Below, in pieces: positions 54,564-64,000 of a stretch of 64,000 bases of DNA (its first letter is position 1; each line of letters opens with the position of its first letter). Source of the stretch: Clostridium beijerinckii HUN142 (GTDB lineage Bacteria > Bacillota > Clostridia > Clostridiales > Clostridiaceae); assembly GCF_000621745.1 (NCBI RefSeq), contig NZ_JHXK01000005.1, positions 62,001 through 126,000 of the forward strand. Reading direction: 5' to 3'. Under the pieces are notes generated by a model that ran no database searches, was not told the DNA's origin, and saw only the letters and a list, made by a program, of their open reading frames with translations. The position numbers were made by a program, and so were the translations under genes.

Positions 54564-57257
54564 TCAAATGTTGTTACTATTACTATTAAAGAAGGTCATC
54601 AAATAGCATATTTCATCATCTGAAATATTAATTGAATACTTTGTATTTATGGACGCACATGCATTTTTCACTATCTTATATAAGTTTACACTGTTTTTTA
54701 TATATTCTTCTTTTCCTTCAAAATCTAATGTAATTTTATTTTCTTTATATCTATCTATAACACAGGCCATATGCAAAGTGATTCCAATTAGCATATTAGT
54801 TCTTATATCAATCTTTAATTCCTCTGCAACTGTTCTGTTAAATTTCTTTATGCTCTTAAGTACCATTATTCCATCAACATTCTTTAAATCACGCTCTAAA
54901 GTTTCCTCCATTTTTATATAGGTTTCCTCTGCATCAATAAGATTTTGTATATCCTTAGCACAATGTCCATCTATAATATCATCGAGAGAAAACTGTGGGC
55001 TGTTTACATCTAGCTCAAAAGGTCCAACGAAACAGATAACCTCATATTTTTTCCTTAACTTCTCTATTCTTTCATACACATTCTCTTTGCCTATGAAATT
55101 TATAGGAACAATTTCAATTACCTTTTTATCAAAAGTTAAATTTCTCTCTAATATTCCTTTAATTGTCTTAGCTCCGCCTTCACCTGTTGTGCATACTGTA
55201 ACTATTGCTAACTTTTTATCCTTTTCATTTTTCTCGTAATCTATATCTGAAACATTATCATCATATAAACTATTTACATCTAGTGTTTCTCTATATATTT
55301 CATCCAAAGAATATCCCATCATAGATTTTCTTGTTGCTTCTAATGCATGCAGAGTACTGACTAATGGTATAGTTCTAGTTTTTATATTAAATATGTTTTC
55401 TACTTCTTTTCCAAAAGTCGTAAGTGAACCCATATCCACTAAAAATAATATATCCGATTTAATTCTTTGTTCTCTAATATATTCTATAGTTTTCTCTAAT
55501 ATCTTCTCAGGCTTTTCTTCTATAGGAGCATTAATACCCGCAGTGTTTTCTGTTCCAAGCAGACTATTAACTGCCTCAGCCATTGATGTTGCTGTACTAA
55601 TGCCATGAGCAATTATTATTATCTTCACATCATTTTGTGCATATCTTAAGTTTCCATAGCTATAACTTAAGAACATGGCTATAAACCCTGCTTCATCAAT
55701 AGGCATACTTATGTCAATTGCTCTCTCTATCATCTTCAAAGCATCTAAAGCAACATTAAATTCTTTTTTATTTTCTTCTCTAATACTACTTAATTTGGGA
55801 TTAACAATTTTTTTATTTCTTCTTATCCTATCTATTGAGTTACTAATATGAACTGCTAACCCATAGCTAATCTTTTTGTCTAGCTTTATTCCCAGTTCTT
55901 CTTCACAGAATAAAATAATCTCCTCTATTATCCCCATAACATCTTTCTCTACGATATTTTTTATATTTGTCATATCAACTTTAGTGCTAAATTCATTAAT
56001 ATATTTTTTAAAATAATCTTCAATATCTTTTTCTATTTCCGCCTCTAAATATTTTCCTTTTATCCCCTTTGCTTTAAGTTCACTTGTCCTTAAATCCAGC
56101 ATCTCATAGATATTGCTATCATTAGTACCTTCCTCAAATATTTCCCTATCTTCATCTTTATCAAATATTAGATACCTCTTATTTATGTCAATTAGTTTGT
56201 TCCATAACTGTCTATGTTCTATTTCTTTATATAAGCCTTCCCTTATATATAGCGGTAAATCTATACTATTTATCTTTATAGCATCTTTCCTATTTGATAG
56301 AAAATCAGCATATGCTTTAGCACAAGCTAATTGTATATCAGATCTTAACTGCCCTATATTATTCTCACAATTATATGATAAGAAAGCTTTTATTGAGTTT
56401 ATTGATACTTTAATCCTTTTTCCAAGCCTTCCTGACTCCTCAATCATGAATTGTTTTATTAAATTGAATCGTTCTTCCATTCCTCTATTTTTTAATGATG
56501 GTATTGTTATAATCATAGGGATTCTTCTAGTAAATGTTCTTAGCAATGCCACATTCGGATCCTCTGTAGTAGCAGTTATTATAAGAACACTCGCACTTCT
56601 TTCACTTTCTGTTTCTCCAAGCATTCTATATACTCCTCTATCCATAAATGTAAAGAACATCTCTTGCCCTTCCGCCGGCAATCTATGGACCTCATCAAGA
56701 AATAAAATTCCTCCATTAGCTTTCTCTAGCAAACCAACTTTATCAAAATCTGCACCCGTATAAGCACCTTTTTTTACTCCAAATAATTGTCCAAGTAATA
56801 ATTGAGGATTATTTGCATAATCTGCACAATTAAATGTTATAAAAGGACTATCCTTAGATTTCACATTCATTTCAATAGCATATTTATAGATTAATCCTGC
56901 AAACGTCGATTTGCCAACTCCTGTTTCCCCAAGCAATAGTATATTCATTCCATTTGGTGGATATAATATTGCAGCTTTTGCCTGTTCCACTGCTGTATAT
57001 AAACTAGGATTAGCTTCTGAAAACTTATTTATTATTGATAAATTGGAGGTAACGTTTTCCTCGTCTATTGCAATAAACAGTGTTGGCTTTCCCTTTACTT
57101 TTACTGCTTTTCCTTCACTTACCAACTTATTTAAATCATTGCTTACATTTGCTCTGCTAAGGTTTAACTCCTCCGCAATTTCTAATGCAGAAATTCCGTT
57201 TGGAAACAAATCTTTTATTTCTCTTAACTTTGCAAGAATTAATTCAATTCTTTTCAT
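54564..57257 (-). CDS. LevR/CelR-type sigma-54 dependent activator with PRD and EIIA-like domains
   Basis: 897 residues. N-terminal HTH (SALEIAEELNLSRANVSNDL), AAA+ domain with Walker A GETGVGKS (110-117), the sigma-54 loop GAYTGA (164-169) and Walker B LFLDEV (185-190), then a first PRD, an EIIA-Man-like domain (KIIIIAHGIST) and EIIB-Gat-like part, then a second PRD at the C-terminus. The activity of such proteins is set by phosphorylation from HPr and the cognate EIIB, so it should switch on the PTS operon when substrate is present. AGGGGGAT precedes the ATG. It is transcribed toward the PTS genes. The long overlapping frame on the other strand (56113-56763) is a shadow. Confidence 0.93.
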   Translation of the reverse strand: MKRIELILAKLREIKDLFPNGISALEIAEELNLSRANVSNDLNKLVSEGKAVKVKGKPTLFIAIDEENVTSNLSIINKFSEANPSLYTAVEQAKAAILYPPNGMNILLLGETGVGKSTFAGLIYKYAIEMNVKSKDSPFITFNCADYANNPQLLLGQLFGVKKGAYTGADFDKVGLLEKANGGILFLDEVHRLPAEGQEMFFTFMDRGVYRMLGETESERSASVLIITATTEDPNVALLRTFTRRIPMIITIPSLKNRGMEERFNLIKQFMIEESGRLGKRIKVSINSIKAFLSYNCENNIGQLRSDIQLACAKAYADFLSNRKDAIKINSIDLPLYIREGLYKEIEHRQLWNKLIDINKRYLIFDKDEDREIFEEGTNDSNIYEMLDLRTSELKAKGIKGKYLEAEIEKDIEDYFKKYINEFSTKVDMTNIKNIVEKDVMGIIEEIILFCEEELGIKLDKKISYGLAVHISNSIDRIRRNKKIVNPKLSSIREENKKEFNVALDALKMIERAIDISMPIDEAGFIAMFLSYSYGNLRYAQNDVKIIIIAHGISTATSMAEAVNSLLGTENTAGINAPIEEKPEKILEKTIEYIREQRIKSDILFLVDMGSLTTFGKEVENIFNIKTRTIPLVSTLHALEATRKSMMGYSLDEIYRETLDVNSLYDDNVSDIDYEKNEKDKKLAIVTVCTTGEGGAKTIKGILERNLTFDKKVIEIVPINFIGKENVYERIEKLRKKYEVICFVGPFELDVNSPQFSLDDIIDGHCAKDIQNLIDAEETYIKMEETLERDLKNVDGIMVLKSIKKFNRTVAEELKIDIRTNMLIGITLHMACVIDRYKENKITLDFEGKEEYIKNSVNLYKIVKNACASINTKYSINISDDEICYLMTFFNSNSNNI

Positions 57258-57320
57258 CTCATTAATCCCCCTATTAACTTAAAATATTTTTGCATACACT
57301 ACTTAACTTAAAATATATAA

Positions 57321-57371
57321 AGCGAGACTCTATACATAGTAATATAATAACATACTATTTATTAGCCTCGC
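57321..57371 (-). terminator. Probable terminator after the YhgE/Pip gene
   Basis: Arms AGCGAGACTCTA (57321-57332) and the complementary GCCTCGC region (57365-57371) with inner ATAGTA/TACTAT pairing. On the minus strand TTTATATATTTT follows. It lies about 155 bases past the YhgE stop. Confidence 0.5.
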
Positions 57372-57526
57372 CTGCTTTATCAATGACAATAATAATATTT
57401 GTTTGTAATAGTCCAATTACAAATTATCTTATCGCTTTTTTACTTTATTGTAAATACCTACCTTAAGCAATTAAGTTAAACTCATACATTTACATAAAAT
57501 GAACATAATTTGATTAGAATTTATCT

Positions 57527-59692
57527 TCACTCTCCTACTAATCCGCTTTCCCTCATCCTATTAACAAATTTTTCTGACTTCTTATTCATCTTTTCTTTTA
57601 AAAATACAGCAATAATTATTGATATGAAAAAATATATAGATAAAATTCCAATATTGTAATATAAGGAACTCCAGATAATTCCACCTACTGCCTCTCTCAT
57701 TCCTCCTATGGCATATGTAAAAGGAAGCATTGGGCTTATATTTTGAAAAAATTTAGGTGTAAGTTGTATTGGAAAAGTTCCTCCTGATGCTGAAACTTGA
57801 AGCACCATTATAATTAAAGCTAAAGCCTTACCCACGTTTCCAAATACGGAAACCAAAGTATATATTATCATGATAAAAATTATACTTACATACATAGAAA
57901 ATATTAAAAGTATTCCTGGACTTACCGAATAAGTTTTAATAAAAAACAAATTCCCTAAAACAATGATAATAGCTTGTAGCAATGAAAGAGTTGCAAGAGT
58001 TAGGAACCTGCCAAAAAACATTTTTGTGGTTCCTAAATTCTTCACATCATCCAATGGCTCTACATGGACAGATAGTATAGAAAGTAATGTAAATCCACCT
58101 ACCCATATAGCAAGAGTACTGTAAAATGGAGCCATAGCTGATCCATAGTTGGGTATAGGAAATACCCTATTTTGAACTGGCTCAATTGGGTTTGCCAAAA
58201 AATCACTTACATCCTTTGTATTTTTATTTAGAAAACCTGTAAGCTCGTTGAATTTTTCATCATTACTCAAACTTTTAAATTTTTCAACATTACTGTGGAT
58301 AGTCTCCTCAGTTTTTGGAAATTTATCTTTAATATTTTTAATCTGTTCTGCTCCTAAATCAGTACCAATATTAGCGTCTTTTAACAGACTATTTATTAAA
58401 GGTATATTATTTTTTGCGCTTTCTAAAAGCGTTAATGAATTGTTTACCATATTTGTTGTATTGTTTACAAGACTATTTATTGCTGGCGAAATAGCGCTGT
58501 CAAAATTATTTATTGAATCATCAATAAGTTGTGATGTTTTATCTATTCCTTGTATTAGAGATTCTACTGCATCTGAAGAAATCTTATTACCACTACTTAA
58601 TGTAGTTATCAAAGCATCTAAATTTAATTTATTTTGAACTAATTGATCCCTAATATTTTGCATTTTATTTATAAAATTAGATATTGCACTACTATGTAAA
58701 ATATTATTTACAGACTGAAGTATATTTATATCGTTATTAACAGCAGATAGTGAATTATTCATTTTAGTTGAAGCTGATTTTAGAATATCCTGCTGCCCCT
58801 TAACATCTGTATCAATGGAATTATTAATACTGTTAAGTGCATCTCTTGTTGCAGTAGAATTAGCCTTTACTGTAGCTAAATCTGTTCTAACATACGGAGA
58901 TATATTTTTTATTGTGTCATTAACCTTAGAAAAAAAGTCATTACTGGATTGAACAGCATTTTGAGCGTTGTTCAGTGAATTTGTTATATTAGGTATATTC
59001 CCTTGAATATTTTGTATAAAGTTATTTAGATCTACTGCCCCATTATAAGCATTATTTATGCCTTCACCAATTTGAGGTAGGTTATTATCTATATCATTTA
59101 TAATATTCATAAGTTCTTCTAGCTGAGGCTTAATCCTCTCAAGCTCAATACCATAAGCATTCATATAATTTAGCACAGTACTGCTTACTTCTTCTGTAAC
59201 AGAACTAGTTATTTCATTTTGTAAACTGGTTAATCCGCTTTTTGTAATTTTAGGTGCTATCGCATTAATTTTTTCGTTAACAGAATAAATAAGTTTAGCT
59301 TTTTTAGGTTCACCATTTGCTGCAACTGAGAGAAGATTACTTGAAAAATCTTCTGGTATAGTTATACTAGCATAATACTTACCATATTTTACTCCACTTT
59401 CTGCTTCATCATCATTAACAAAAGTCCATCCAATACTTTCATTACCTTTTAGCTTATCTATTACCTCTCTACCTATATTAATTTCTAGGTTTTGAAATTG
59501 AGCACCTTCATCATTATTTACTACTGCTACTAAAAGCCCTTTGGTGTTCCCATATGGATCCCAAGAAGCTATTATATTAATCCATGCATATAAAGCAGGT
59601 ACGAAAAGTAACCCTACTATTATAATCATGAGAGGAATATTAGTTGTTATTTTTCTTATATCCCTTTTGTAAATTTTAAATATTGTACTCAT
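57527..59692 (-). CDS. YhgE/Pip family membrane protein
   Basis: 721 residues. One helix at the N-terminus (NIPLMIIIVGLLFVPALYAW) and about five near the C-terminus (520-700) border a long extracytoplasmic part rich in Asn, Ser and coiled-coil heptads. NEKINAIAPKITKSGLTSLQ and the C-terminal SASGGTFPIQLTPKFFQNI are typical YhgE/Pip landmarks. The fold of the membrane end is ABC-2-like. Members act as phage receptors (Pip) or are linked with type VII secretion; no such genes are near. Its role here is unknown. The ribosome site AGGAAGG is 12 bases from the ATG, a little far. Confidence 0.88.
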   Translation of the reverse strand: MSTIFKIYKRDIRKITTNIPLMIIIVGLLFVPALYAWINIIASWDPYGNTKGLLVAVVNNDEGAQFQNLEINIGREVIDKLKGNESIGWTFVNDDEAESGVKYGKYYASITIPEDFSSNLLSVAANGEPKKAKLIYSVNEKINAIAPKITKSGLTSLQNEITSSVTEEVSSTVLNYMNAYGIELERIKPQLEELMNIINDIDNNLPQIGEGINNAYNGAVDLNNFIQNIQGNIPNITNSLNNAQNAVQSSNDFFSKVNDTIKNISPYVRTDLATVKANSTATRDALNSINNSIDTDVKGQQDILKSASTKMNNSLSAVNNDINILQSVNNILHSSAISNFINKMQNIRDQLVQNKLNLDALITTLSSGNKISSDAVESLIQGIDKTSQLIDDSINNFDSAISPAINSLVNNTTNMVNNSLTLLESAKNNIPLINSLLKDANIGTDLGAEQIKNIKDKFPKTEETIHSNVEKFKSLSNDEKFNELTGFLNKNTKDVSDFLANPIEPVQNRVFPIPNYGSAMAPFYSTLAIWVGGFTLLSILSVHVEPLDDVKNLGTTKMFFGRFLTLATLSLLQAIIIVLGNLFFIKTYSVSPGILLIFSMYVSIIFIMIIYTLVSVFGNVGKALALIIMVLQVSASGGTFPIQLTPKFFQNISPMLPFTYAIGGMREAVGGIIWSSLYYNIGILSIYFFISIIIAVFLKEKMNKKSEKFVNRMRESGLVGE

Positions 59693-59899
59693 AACTTTTG
59701 CATACCTTCCTTCTTGAACTTAATGTTAAGGCACAATTAAACAATACAAGTATAATAATGCTAAGTTTATGTTCTCCATTAAAGTATTAAATAATTCAAA
59801 AGCACTTTTATGATTTTACTACGACAGCTCAACAATAGATTCTAATCAAAAATAATACTAGTTATTATTTTTCTATCTACAAAATTATCTACTCGCAAA

Positions 59900-59931
59900 A
59901 AAGCTACATTAAATAATTCCAGTGTAGCTTT
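59900..59931 (-). terminator. Terminator after the YesL-like gene
   Basis: Perfect arms AAAGCTACA (59900-59908) and TGTAGCTTT (59923-59931). On the minus strand TTTTTTGCG follows. It starts 10 bases past the stop codon. Confidence 0.8.
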
Positions 59932-59940
59932 TAATCTTAA

Positions 59941-60633
59941 CTATTTTGAATAATTTTGGACATGTGATCTAAATTTATTTTCCACTTCCATAAAAATATC
60001 TTTATCATAGTAGGTAAAAATAGTACAAATTATGCCCGGTACAAAAATTAAACATATAATAGAAACCGATTTTAATAGATAATACATTAAAACTAGAACA
60101 ACAATTTTCAATATGGTTTTTGGAAACTTTTTTATCATAAAGTATAGTGATAGGATCAATAAATCTTTTAATTTAATCTCAAATCTAGAGTTTATAGAAA
60201 AAGCGTATATCCCTATAACAATAGATATCGCCATAAGTAAAGCAATGACTACGTGTATGCCACTTTGAGGCATATTTACATAAAAATATTTAAAATCAAT
60301 AAAGAATATCGTGATAATAATAAGTTCAGTGAGCCAAAGCCTAATGTTAGATAAAAAATTCTTCCTATAAGAGTTCCAAAAAGTTGAAGAAAAATATATA
60401 TCTCTTTCGCGAATTATCTTACCTATAGTACTATACAAAGCTCCTAAAGATGGTCCTAATGGGATTAAGCATATAAATAGAAGCGATAAACTAAAATTAT
60501 TAGGGGATAGTGCAGTCAAAATTAAAAATAATATAAGGAGTATATTACAAATACCCATATAAATACTACTTAGACAGAGCCCAATAATATAATTTGTAAT
60601 TGCGTAAATTGGTTTATCATAAAATTCTCTCAT
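59941..60633 (-). CDS. DUF624 (YesL-like) membrane protein
   Basis: 230 residues with five to six helices. The N-terminal part (YAITNYIIGLCLSSIYMGI) and the GPSLGALYSTIGKIIRERD segment after TM2 are the DUF624 pattern. YesL-like proteins are repeatedly found with glycosidases and sugar ABC systems in Bacillota, with no established role. The start is at the ATG at 60633 or the adjoining one at 60636; AGGAGG fits 60633 better. A longer in-frame extension to 60711 runs across the ribosome site. It follows the GH115 gene on the same strand after a gap with an inverted repeat. Confidence 0.85.
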   Translation of the reverse strand: MREFYDKPIYAITNYIIGLCLSSIYMGICNILLILFLILTALSPNNFSLSLLFICLIPLGPSLGALYSTIGKIIRERDIYFSSTFWNSYRKNFLSNIRLWLTELIIITIFFIDFKYFYVNMPQSGIHVVIALLMAISIVIGIYAFSINSRFEIKLKDLLILSLYFMIKKFPKTILKIVVLVLMYYLLKSVSIICLIFVPGIICTIFTYYDKDIFMEVENKFRSHVQNYSK

Positions 60634-60673
60634 CATAAATCCTCCTATACTAATTTTATGTTTTAACCAAATT

Positions 60674-60754
60674 AGATCTGATGCTAATTTTAGCGATATG
60701 CTCGTCCGCACAACATACTCTATTCAAATTGGCTAGTGCTAATGTCTCAGATCT
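60674..60754 (-). repeat. Inverted repeat in the GH115-YesL gap
   Basis: Perfect arms AGATCTGA (60674-60681) and TCAGATCT (60747-60754), with GCTAAT occurring on both sides of the loop. It may be an intercistronic mRNA structure. No U-tract. Confidence 0.4.
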
Positions 60755-60806
60755 AGCACTACTTTTATACCTCATATGCGTTATAATACATAGAACTTTT
60801 ATTCTA

Positions 60807-63650
60807 TTATTTATCCACAAAGAAACTCTCTTCTGGTCCCAAAAATGAAGCCGGAAGTTTTCCTTTTGATAATACCATCTTTTGCAATACTAATCCTGCA
60901 TCCAATCCATAAAATCTGAGTGTGTGTATTCCTCTAGTTAATTTATGAATAGTTGTAGTTACATGAATATTTTCCAAAACTGCATTACACCAAATGTCAT
61001 TATCGTAATCTCCAGCAATAAAATCCTTTGGCAGCGCATCTGCTATAATTGGTGTTTCATCATCAAATGCTACAGCATATTTTAATCTGCTCTTTTTAGA
61101 TAGATTATTTGTTGGTGAAACGTAGGTAGTTAAAGTATATTCTGCATCATCATTTAACCTTAATCTATATTCTAAGTATGGTGCATCTTCTGCTTTTTCA
61201 AAGGACACAGTTGTAGGGAACATCTTCATTGAAGACAAAGTACGACCATAATTTTTAAGTACTTTCCATTCCACATCGGATTTTTTAGCTTTATCTGCTA
61301 CATGCTCTGCTTCAATAGAAACCACATCATGTGCCTCAGCAAAGGTCATACTCTGTAAATCCGCAATATCGATAACTTCAGCTACAACGTTTACCTTTAC
61401 TGTTTTTCCTGCTCCTGAAATAGTTATAAAACCATTTGATGTATCTGATACTTTATTCCACTCTATTGAAACATTAATTTTTATTCCATCGGATATAGTT
61501 CCTTGTTTACTATTTAACTTTATCCAATCTGCACTTGTTTCAATTTTATAATCAAATTCTGTGCTTCCTCCATTGCTGATAACAATAGAATAACTCTCTT
61601 TACCTAAGTTTGTAAAGGCTGGCAGAACTGCTGTACCTGAACAGTACGCATCTTCAGTTCCTTGAACATCTACAATCATGACACTTCCATCCTTTAGTGA
61701 AATTTTGAAAACTTCAGGATACGTCCAGCTATCAGGATTCCATTCCATATATCCTATATGAGGAGAACTCATCATTCCCTTCCACTTTCCATTAGACATA
61801 TTGTCATTATAATAAGCCTGCATTTCAATATCCTTTACTTTACACTCTTCTACCAATTCAGCATATAAATTTGCAAGAGCACTATTTCGTTTATAATACA
61901 AATTATTTAATCCTGCATATACCTGCATTTTAATAATATTTGCTGATGCTACAGCAGGATAATACACCAACTGGTAATATGTATCCTTATAAACTTCTGG
62001 CATCTCATCGTAATATTTCTTAGTTCTGTGTTCTAAATAAATTGCTTTTTCCAGTACTCTTTGTGCTTCATTATAATTTATATAGCTATACGTATCAGGA
62101 AAAGTAACCTCAGGCTTTCTCCATCCGCTCATTTTCGCATAGCTTGTTAATATACTTTCAATTCCATCTAATACATCTTCGCTTCCAGCATTTCCGAATT
62201 GCTGCACAATCCACTTCTTTGTATATTCCCTAGTCTTATTTCTTCCATTAGCGCCCCAATTTTCAAAGTCATAGGCCAAATCTAAGAAGTAGGAAACAGG
62301 AAATTCATTTGGTTTTAAATCTCCAATATTCGCTATCCATATATCACGTACACCATAATCATAAGCCATAGTCATCTGTTCCCATACTTTTTCAAGAGGA
62401 GTTGTATTTACCCATTCATAAGAACGTGGACCTCCATGATAATCAAAATGGTAGTACATTCCCCAGCCTGTCTTACGATTTCGTTCTGCTGCCCCTGGAA
62501 GGGTACGTACATTGGCAAAGTTATCATCTGCAAGCATAATTGTAACATCATCTAGCATATCCCAAGATCTTAATCCCTCTGTCTTATCTGTTCCATACCA
62601 ATATTTTTCTACTTCCTTATATATAGTAAGCACCTGAGGTGCATCCTCAAGACCTTGTTCTTTTAATAAACGCTTTTGTGTTCTGATGATATCCTTTAAA
62701 AGTTCGATGTTTTCTTCTTCAGAACCTTTTAATGCAGAGTCTTGCTCTCCTCTCATACCTATAGTGATTAGACTTTCAAGACCCTTGTTACGCTTAAGCC
62801 CATCTTCCCAGAACTTTGTTATCGCAGATGCATTGCTGGAGAAATCCCATATTGGATTTGTACCATATTGACCATTAATATTCTTCCATTCTTCACCTGC
62901 TCTAAACATTGGCTCATGATGAGATGTACCCATTACAATACCATATGCATCAGCAAGCTCCGCATTAGCTAAAGGATAGCTTTTACCATTTTCACTAAAT
63001 ACAGCACTCCACATAGCTGGCCACAAAAAGTTTCCTTTTAATCTCAAAATCAACTGGAATACCTTATCATAAAATTCTTCATTAAAATCTCCAAATGCAT
63101 TAGTTACCCATGATCCTAAAGATGGCCATTCATCATTTAAGAAAAAGCCTCTATATTTTACTGATGGTTCTTTAGAAGTAATAGTTAACTCATTTTCTGA
63201 AAAGATTAATTCAGATTTCTTTGCTGGCATAACATCTGCAAAATAAACCCATGGGCTTACTCCAATTAATTCTGAAATACGATAAATACCATAAATTGTT
63301 CCTCTCTTATCACTTCCTACAATAACAATAGCTGTATCAACACCTTCAATGGGCTTTTCAACAACCTGTACCTTATAGCATTCGCGCTTGTCCTTTATTG
63401 AAGATACATCTAGCATTCCTTTAGTAATTAACGAATCAATTATTTCGTTATTTTCTATTGAGCCTGCAATAACTACTGTTTCCTTTAATTCTCTGATATC
63501 TGTTACTACTGTTGGTGTCACTCCAATAACTAAATTAACATCTTCTGCAAAGGAATCTACTACAAGCTTTAAACCTTTATAATCTTTTCCTTTTGAATCT
63601 ATATATATGGTAGATGCTTTTCCTTCTACCGCAATTGTTACGTTTTTCAT
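60807..63650 (-). CDS. GH115 family xylan alpha-1,2-(4-O-methyl)glucuronidase
   Basis: 947 residues. The N-terminal domain ends before the barrel; the GH115 landmarks RGFFLNDEWPSLGSWV, LKGNFLWPAMWSAVF, MGTSHHEPMFRAGEEW, ITIGMRGEQD and YHFDYHGGPRSYEWVN are easy to see, followed by beta-sandwich domains at the C-terminus. Family GH115 removes (4-O-methyl)glucuronic acid from xylan and xylo-oligosaccharides, including internal positions. No signal peptide, so it works inside the cell on imported oligomers. The product glucuronate fits the UxaC-UxuB-UxuA route at 12-17 kb. GGGGGT is 12 bases before the ATG, slightly distant. First gene of the GH115-YesL pair; upstream is the exporter gene cut by the window edge. 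Confidence 0.92.
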   Translation of the reverse strand: MKNVTIAVEGKASTIYIDSKGKDYKGLKLVVDSFAEDVNLVIGVTPTVVTDIRELKETVVIAGSIENNEIIDSLITKGMLDVSSIKDKRECYKVQVVEKPIEGVDTAIVIVGSDKRGTIYGIYRISELIGVSPWVYFADVMPAKKSELIFSENELTITSKEPSVKYRGFFLNDEWPSLGSWVTNAFGDFNEEFYDKVFQLILRLKGNFLWPAMWSAVFSENGKSYPLANAELADAYGIVMGTSHHEPMFRAGEEWKNINGQYGTNPIWDFSSNASAITKFWEDGLKRNKGLESLITIGMRGEQDSALKGSEEENIELLKDIIRTQKRLLKEQGLEDAPQVLTIYKEVEKYWYGTDKTEGLRSWDMLDDVTIMLADDNFANVRTLPGAAERNRKTGWGMYYHFDYHGGPRSYEWVNTTPLEKVWEQMTMAYDYGVRDIWIANIGDLKPNEFPVSYFLDLAYDFENWGANGRNKTREYTKKWIVQQFGNAGSEDVLDGIESILTSYAKMSGWRKPEVTFPDTYSYINYNEAQRVLEKAIYLEHRTKKYYDEMPEVYKDTYYQLVYYPAVASANIIKMQVYAGLNNLYYKRNSALANLYAELVEECKVKDIEMQAYYNDNMSNGKWKGMMSSPHIGYMEWNPDSWTYPEVFKISLKDGSVMIVDVQGTEDAYCSGTAVLPAFTNLGKESYSIVISNGGSTEFDYKIETSADWIKLNSKQGTISDGIKINVSIEWNKVSDTSNGFITISGAGKTVKVNVVAEVIDIADLQSMTFAEAHDVVSIEAEHVADKAKKSDVEWKVLKNYGRTLSSMKMFPTTVSFEKAEDAPYLEYRLRLNDDAEYTLTTYVSPTNNLSKKSRLKYAVAFDDETPIIADALPKDFIAGDYDNDIWCNAVLENIHVTTTIHKLTRGIHTLRFYGLDAGLVLQKMVLSKGKLPASFLGPEESFFVDK

Positions 63651-63732
63651 ATTTCTAATCTTACCCCCTTAATAATTGAATAAATTATTAATGTCTCTTA
63701 TATTTTTAATCTAAAAATGGTGTATATCTAAC

Positions 63733-64000
63733 CTAATTTAAACTATAATATAATCCTTTTAGCTTCATCAGCTCCTCATGAGTTCCTTCTTCAGCAATTG
63801 TATTATTGTCAATATATAGAATCCTATCAGCATTTCTTATAGTGGATAACCTATGTGCTACTATAAATGCTGTTTTATCCTTAAGGATTATATCCATTGC
63901 CTCTTTGATCAAATTCTCAGTCTCTGTATCTATAGAACTTGTTGCTTCATCTAATATAATAACCGCAGGATTTTTAAGAATAATGCGAGCAAAACTTATG
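63733..64000 (-). CDS. ABC exporter, fused membrane/ATPase type (C-terminal part only)
   Basis: Open to the right edge, 88 complete codons visible. The Walker B and D-loop read VIILDEATSSIDTETE, the H-loop is VAHRLSTIRNAD and the end is EGTHEELMKLKGLYY. This is the end of a MsbA/LmrA/MdlB-type half-transporter with fused domains. Exporters of this kind are often encoded in pairs, so the first half may lie beyond the edge. Confidence 0.9.
   Translation of the reverse strand, partial: ISFARIILKNPAVIILDEATSSIDTETENLIKEAMDIILKDKTAFIVAHRLSTIRNADRILYIDNNTIAEEGTHEELMKLKGLYYSLN

Noticed and set aside
56113..56763. 216-residue plus-strand frame inside the LevR-type gene
   Set aside because: It is antisense to the conserved AAA+ coding region, has no recognisable domain and no ribosome site.

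Overview
The window is a strongly AT-rich chromosomal stretch with Gram-positive features throughout: lipoprotein signal peptides, an LTA-synthase-type enzyme, choline-binding-like autolysins, cre-like CcpA sites and strong GGAGG ribosome sites. Gene content and protein style point to a solventogenic or saccharolytic Clostridium (cluster I, C. beijerinckii/butyricum-like); this is inference from style, not a database match. I saw no rRNA, tRNA, CRISPR array, transposase or phage module.

Layout. (1) 1-17.7 kb, minus strand: a hexuronate block. It holds a LacI regulator cut by the left edge, an MFS acid-sugar transporter, a HAD phosphatase, two GH31 glycosidases flanking a serine hydrolase, a GPH symporter, uxaC, uxuB, uxuA and a GntR regulator; a plus-strand AraC regulator follows. 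UxaC, UxuB and UxuA convert glucuronate through fructuronate and mannonate to 2-keto-3-deoxygluconate. (2) 19.3-21.8 kb, plus strand: a G3E-GTPase/permease fusion and its TIGR03943 partner, a probable metal-related membrane system. (3) 22.1-28.2 kb, minus strand: cell-envelope genes (polysaccharide deacetylase, two modular autolysins, LtaS-like enzyme). (4) 28.7-33.9 kb, minus strand: an orphan ZnuA-type lipoprotein, then GH4 and GH1 6-phospho-beta-glucosidases with a HAD phosphatase and a degenerate GH1 remnant between them. (5) 34.3-37.1 kb, plus strand: ABC ATPase, ABC permease and SGNH hydrolase. (6) 37.2-49.4 kb, minus strand: sugar isomerase-like protein, ABC sugar importer, YesM/YesN-type two-component system, GH30 and GH3. 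(7) 49.8-51.6 kb: a chemoreceptor. (8) 51.9-57.3 kb, minus strand: a cellobiose-type PTS (EIIA, EIIB, EIIC) with a LevR-type activator and a clear sigma-54 promoter. (9) 57.5-64 kb, minus strand: YhgE/Pip protein, YesL-like protein, GH115 alpha-glucuronidase and an ABC exporter cut by the right edge.

Working together: the importers in regions 1 and 6 would bring in (glucurono)xylo-oligosaccharides and uronates. GH115, GH30, GH3 and possibly the GH31 enzymes lack signal peptides and so act inside the cell, and released glucuronate enters the UxaC-UxuB-UxuA route. No secreted xylanase is present, so the locus looks built to scavenge oligomers. The most distinctive observations are the CobW-permease fusion that has lost the CxCC motif, a duplicated operator/cre promoter cassette, a translatable GH1 remnant, the PTS sigma-54 promoter with a tandem upstream repeat, and several long multi-stem inverted repeats between genes.
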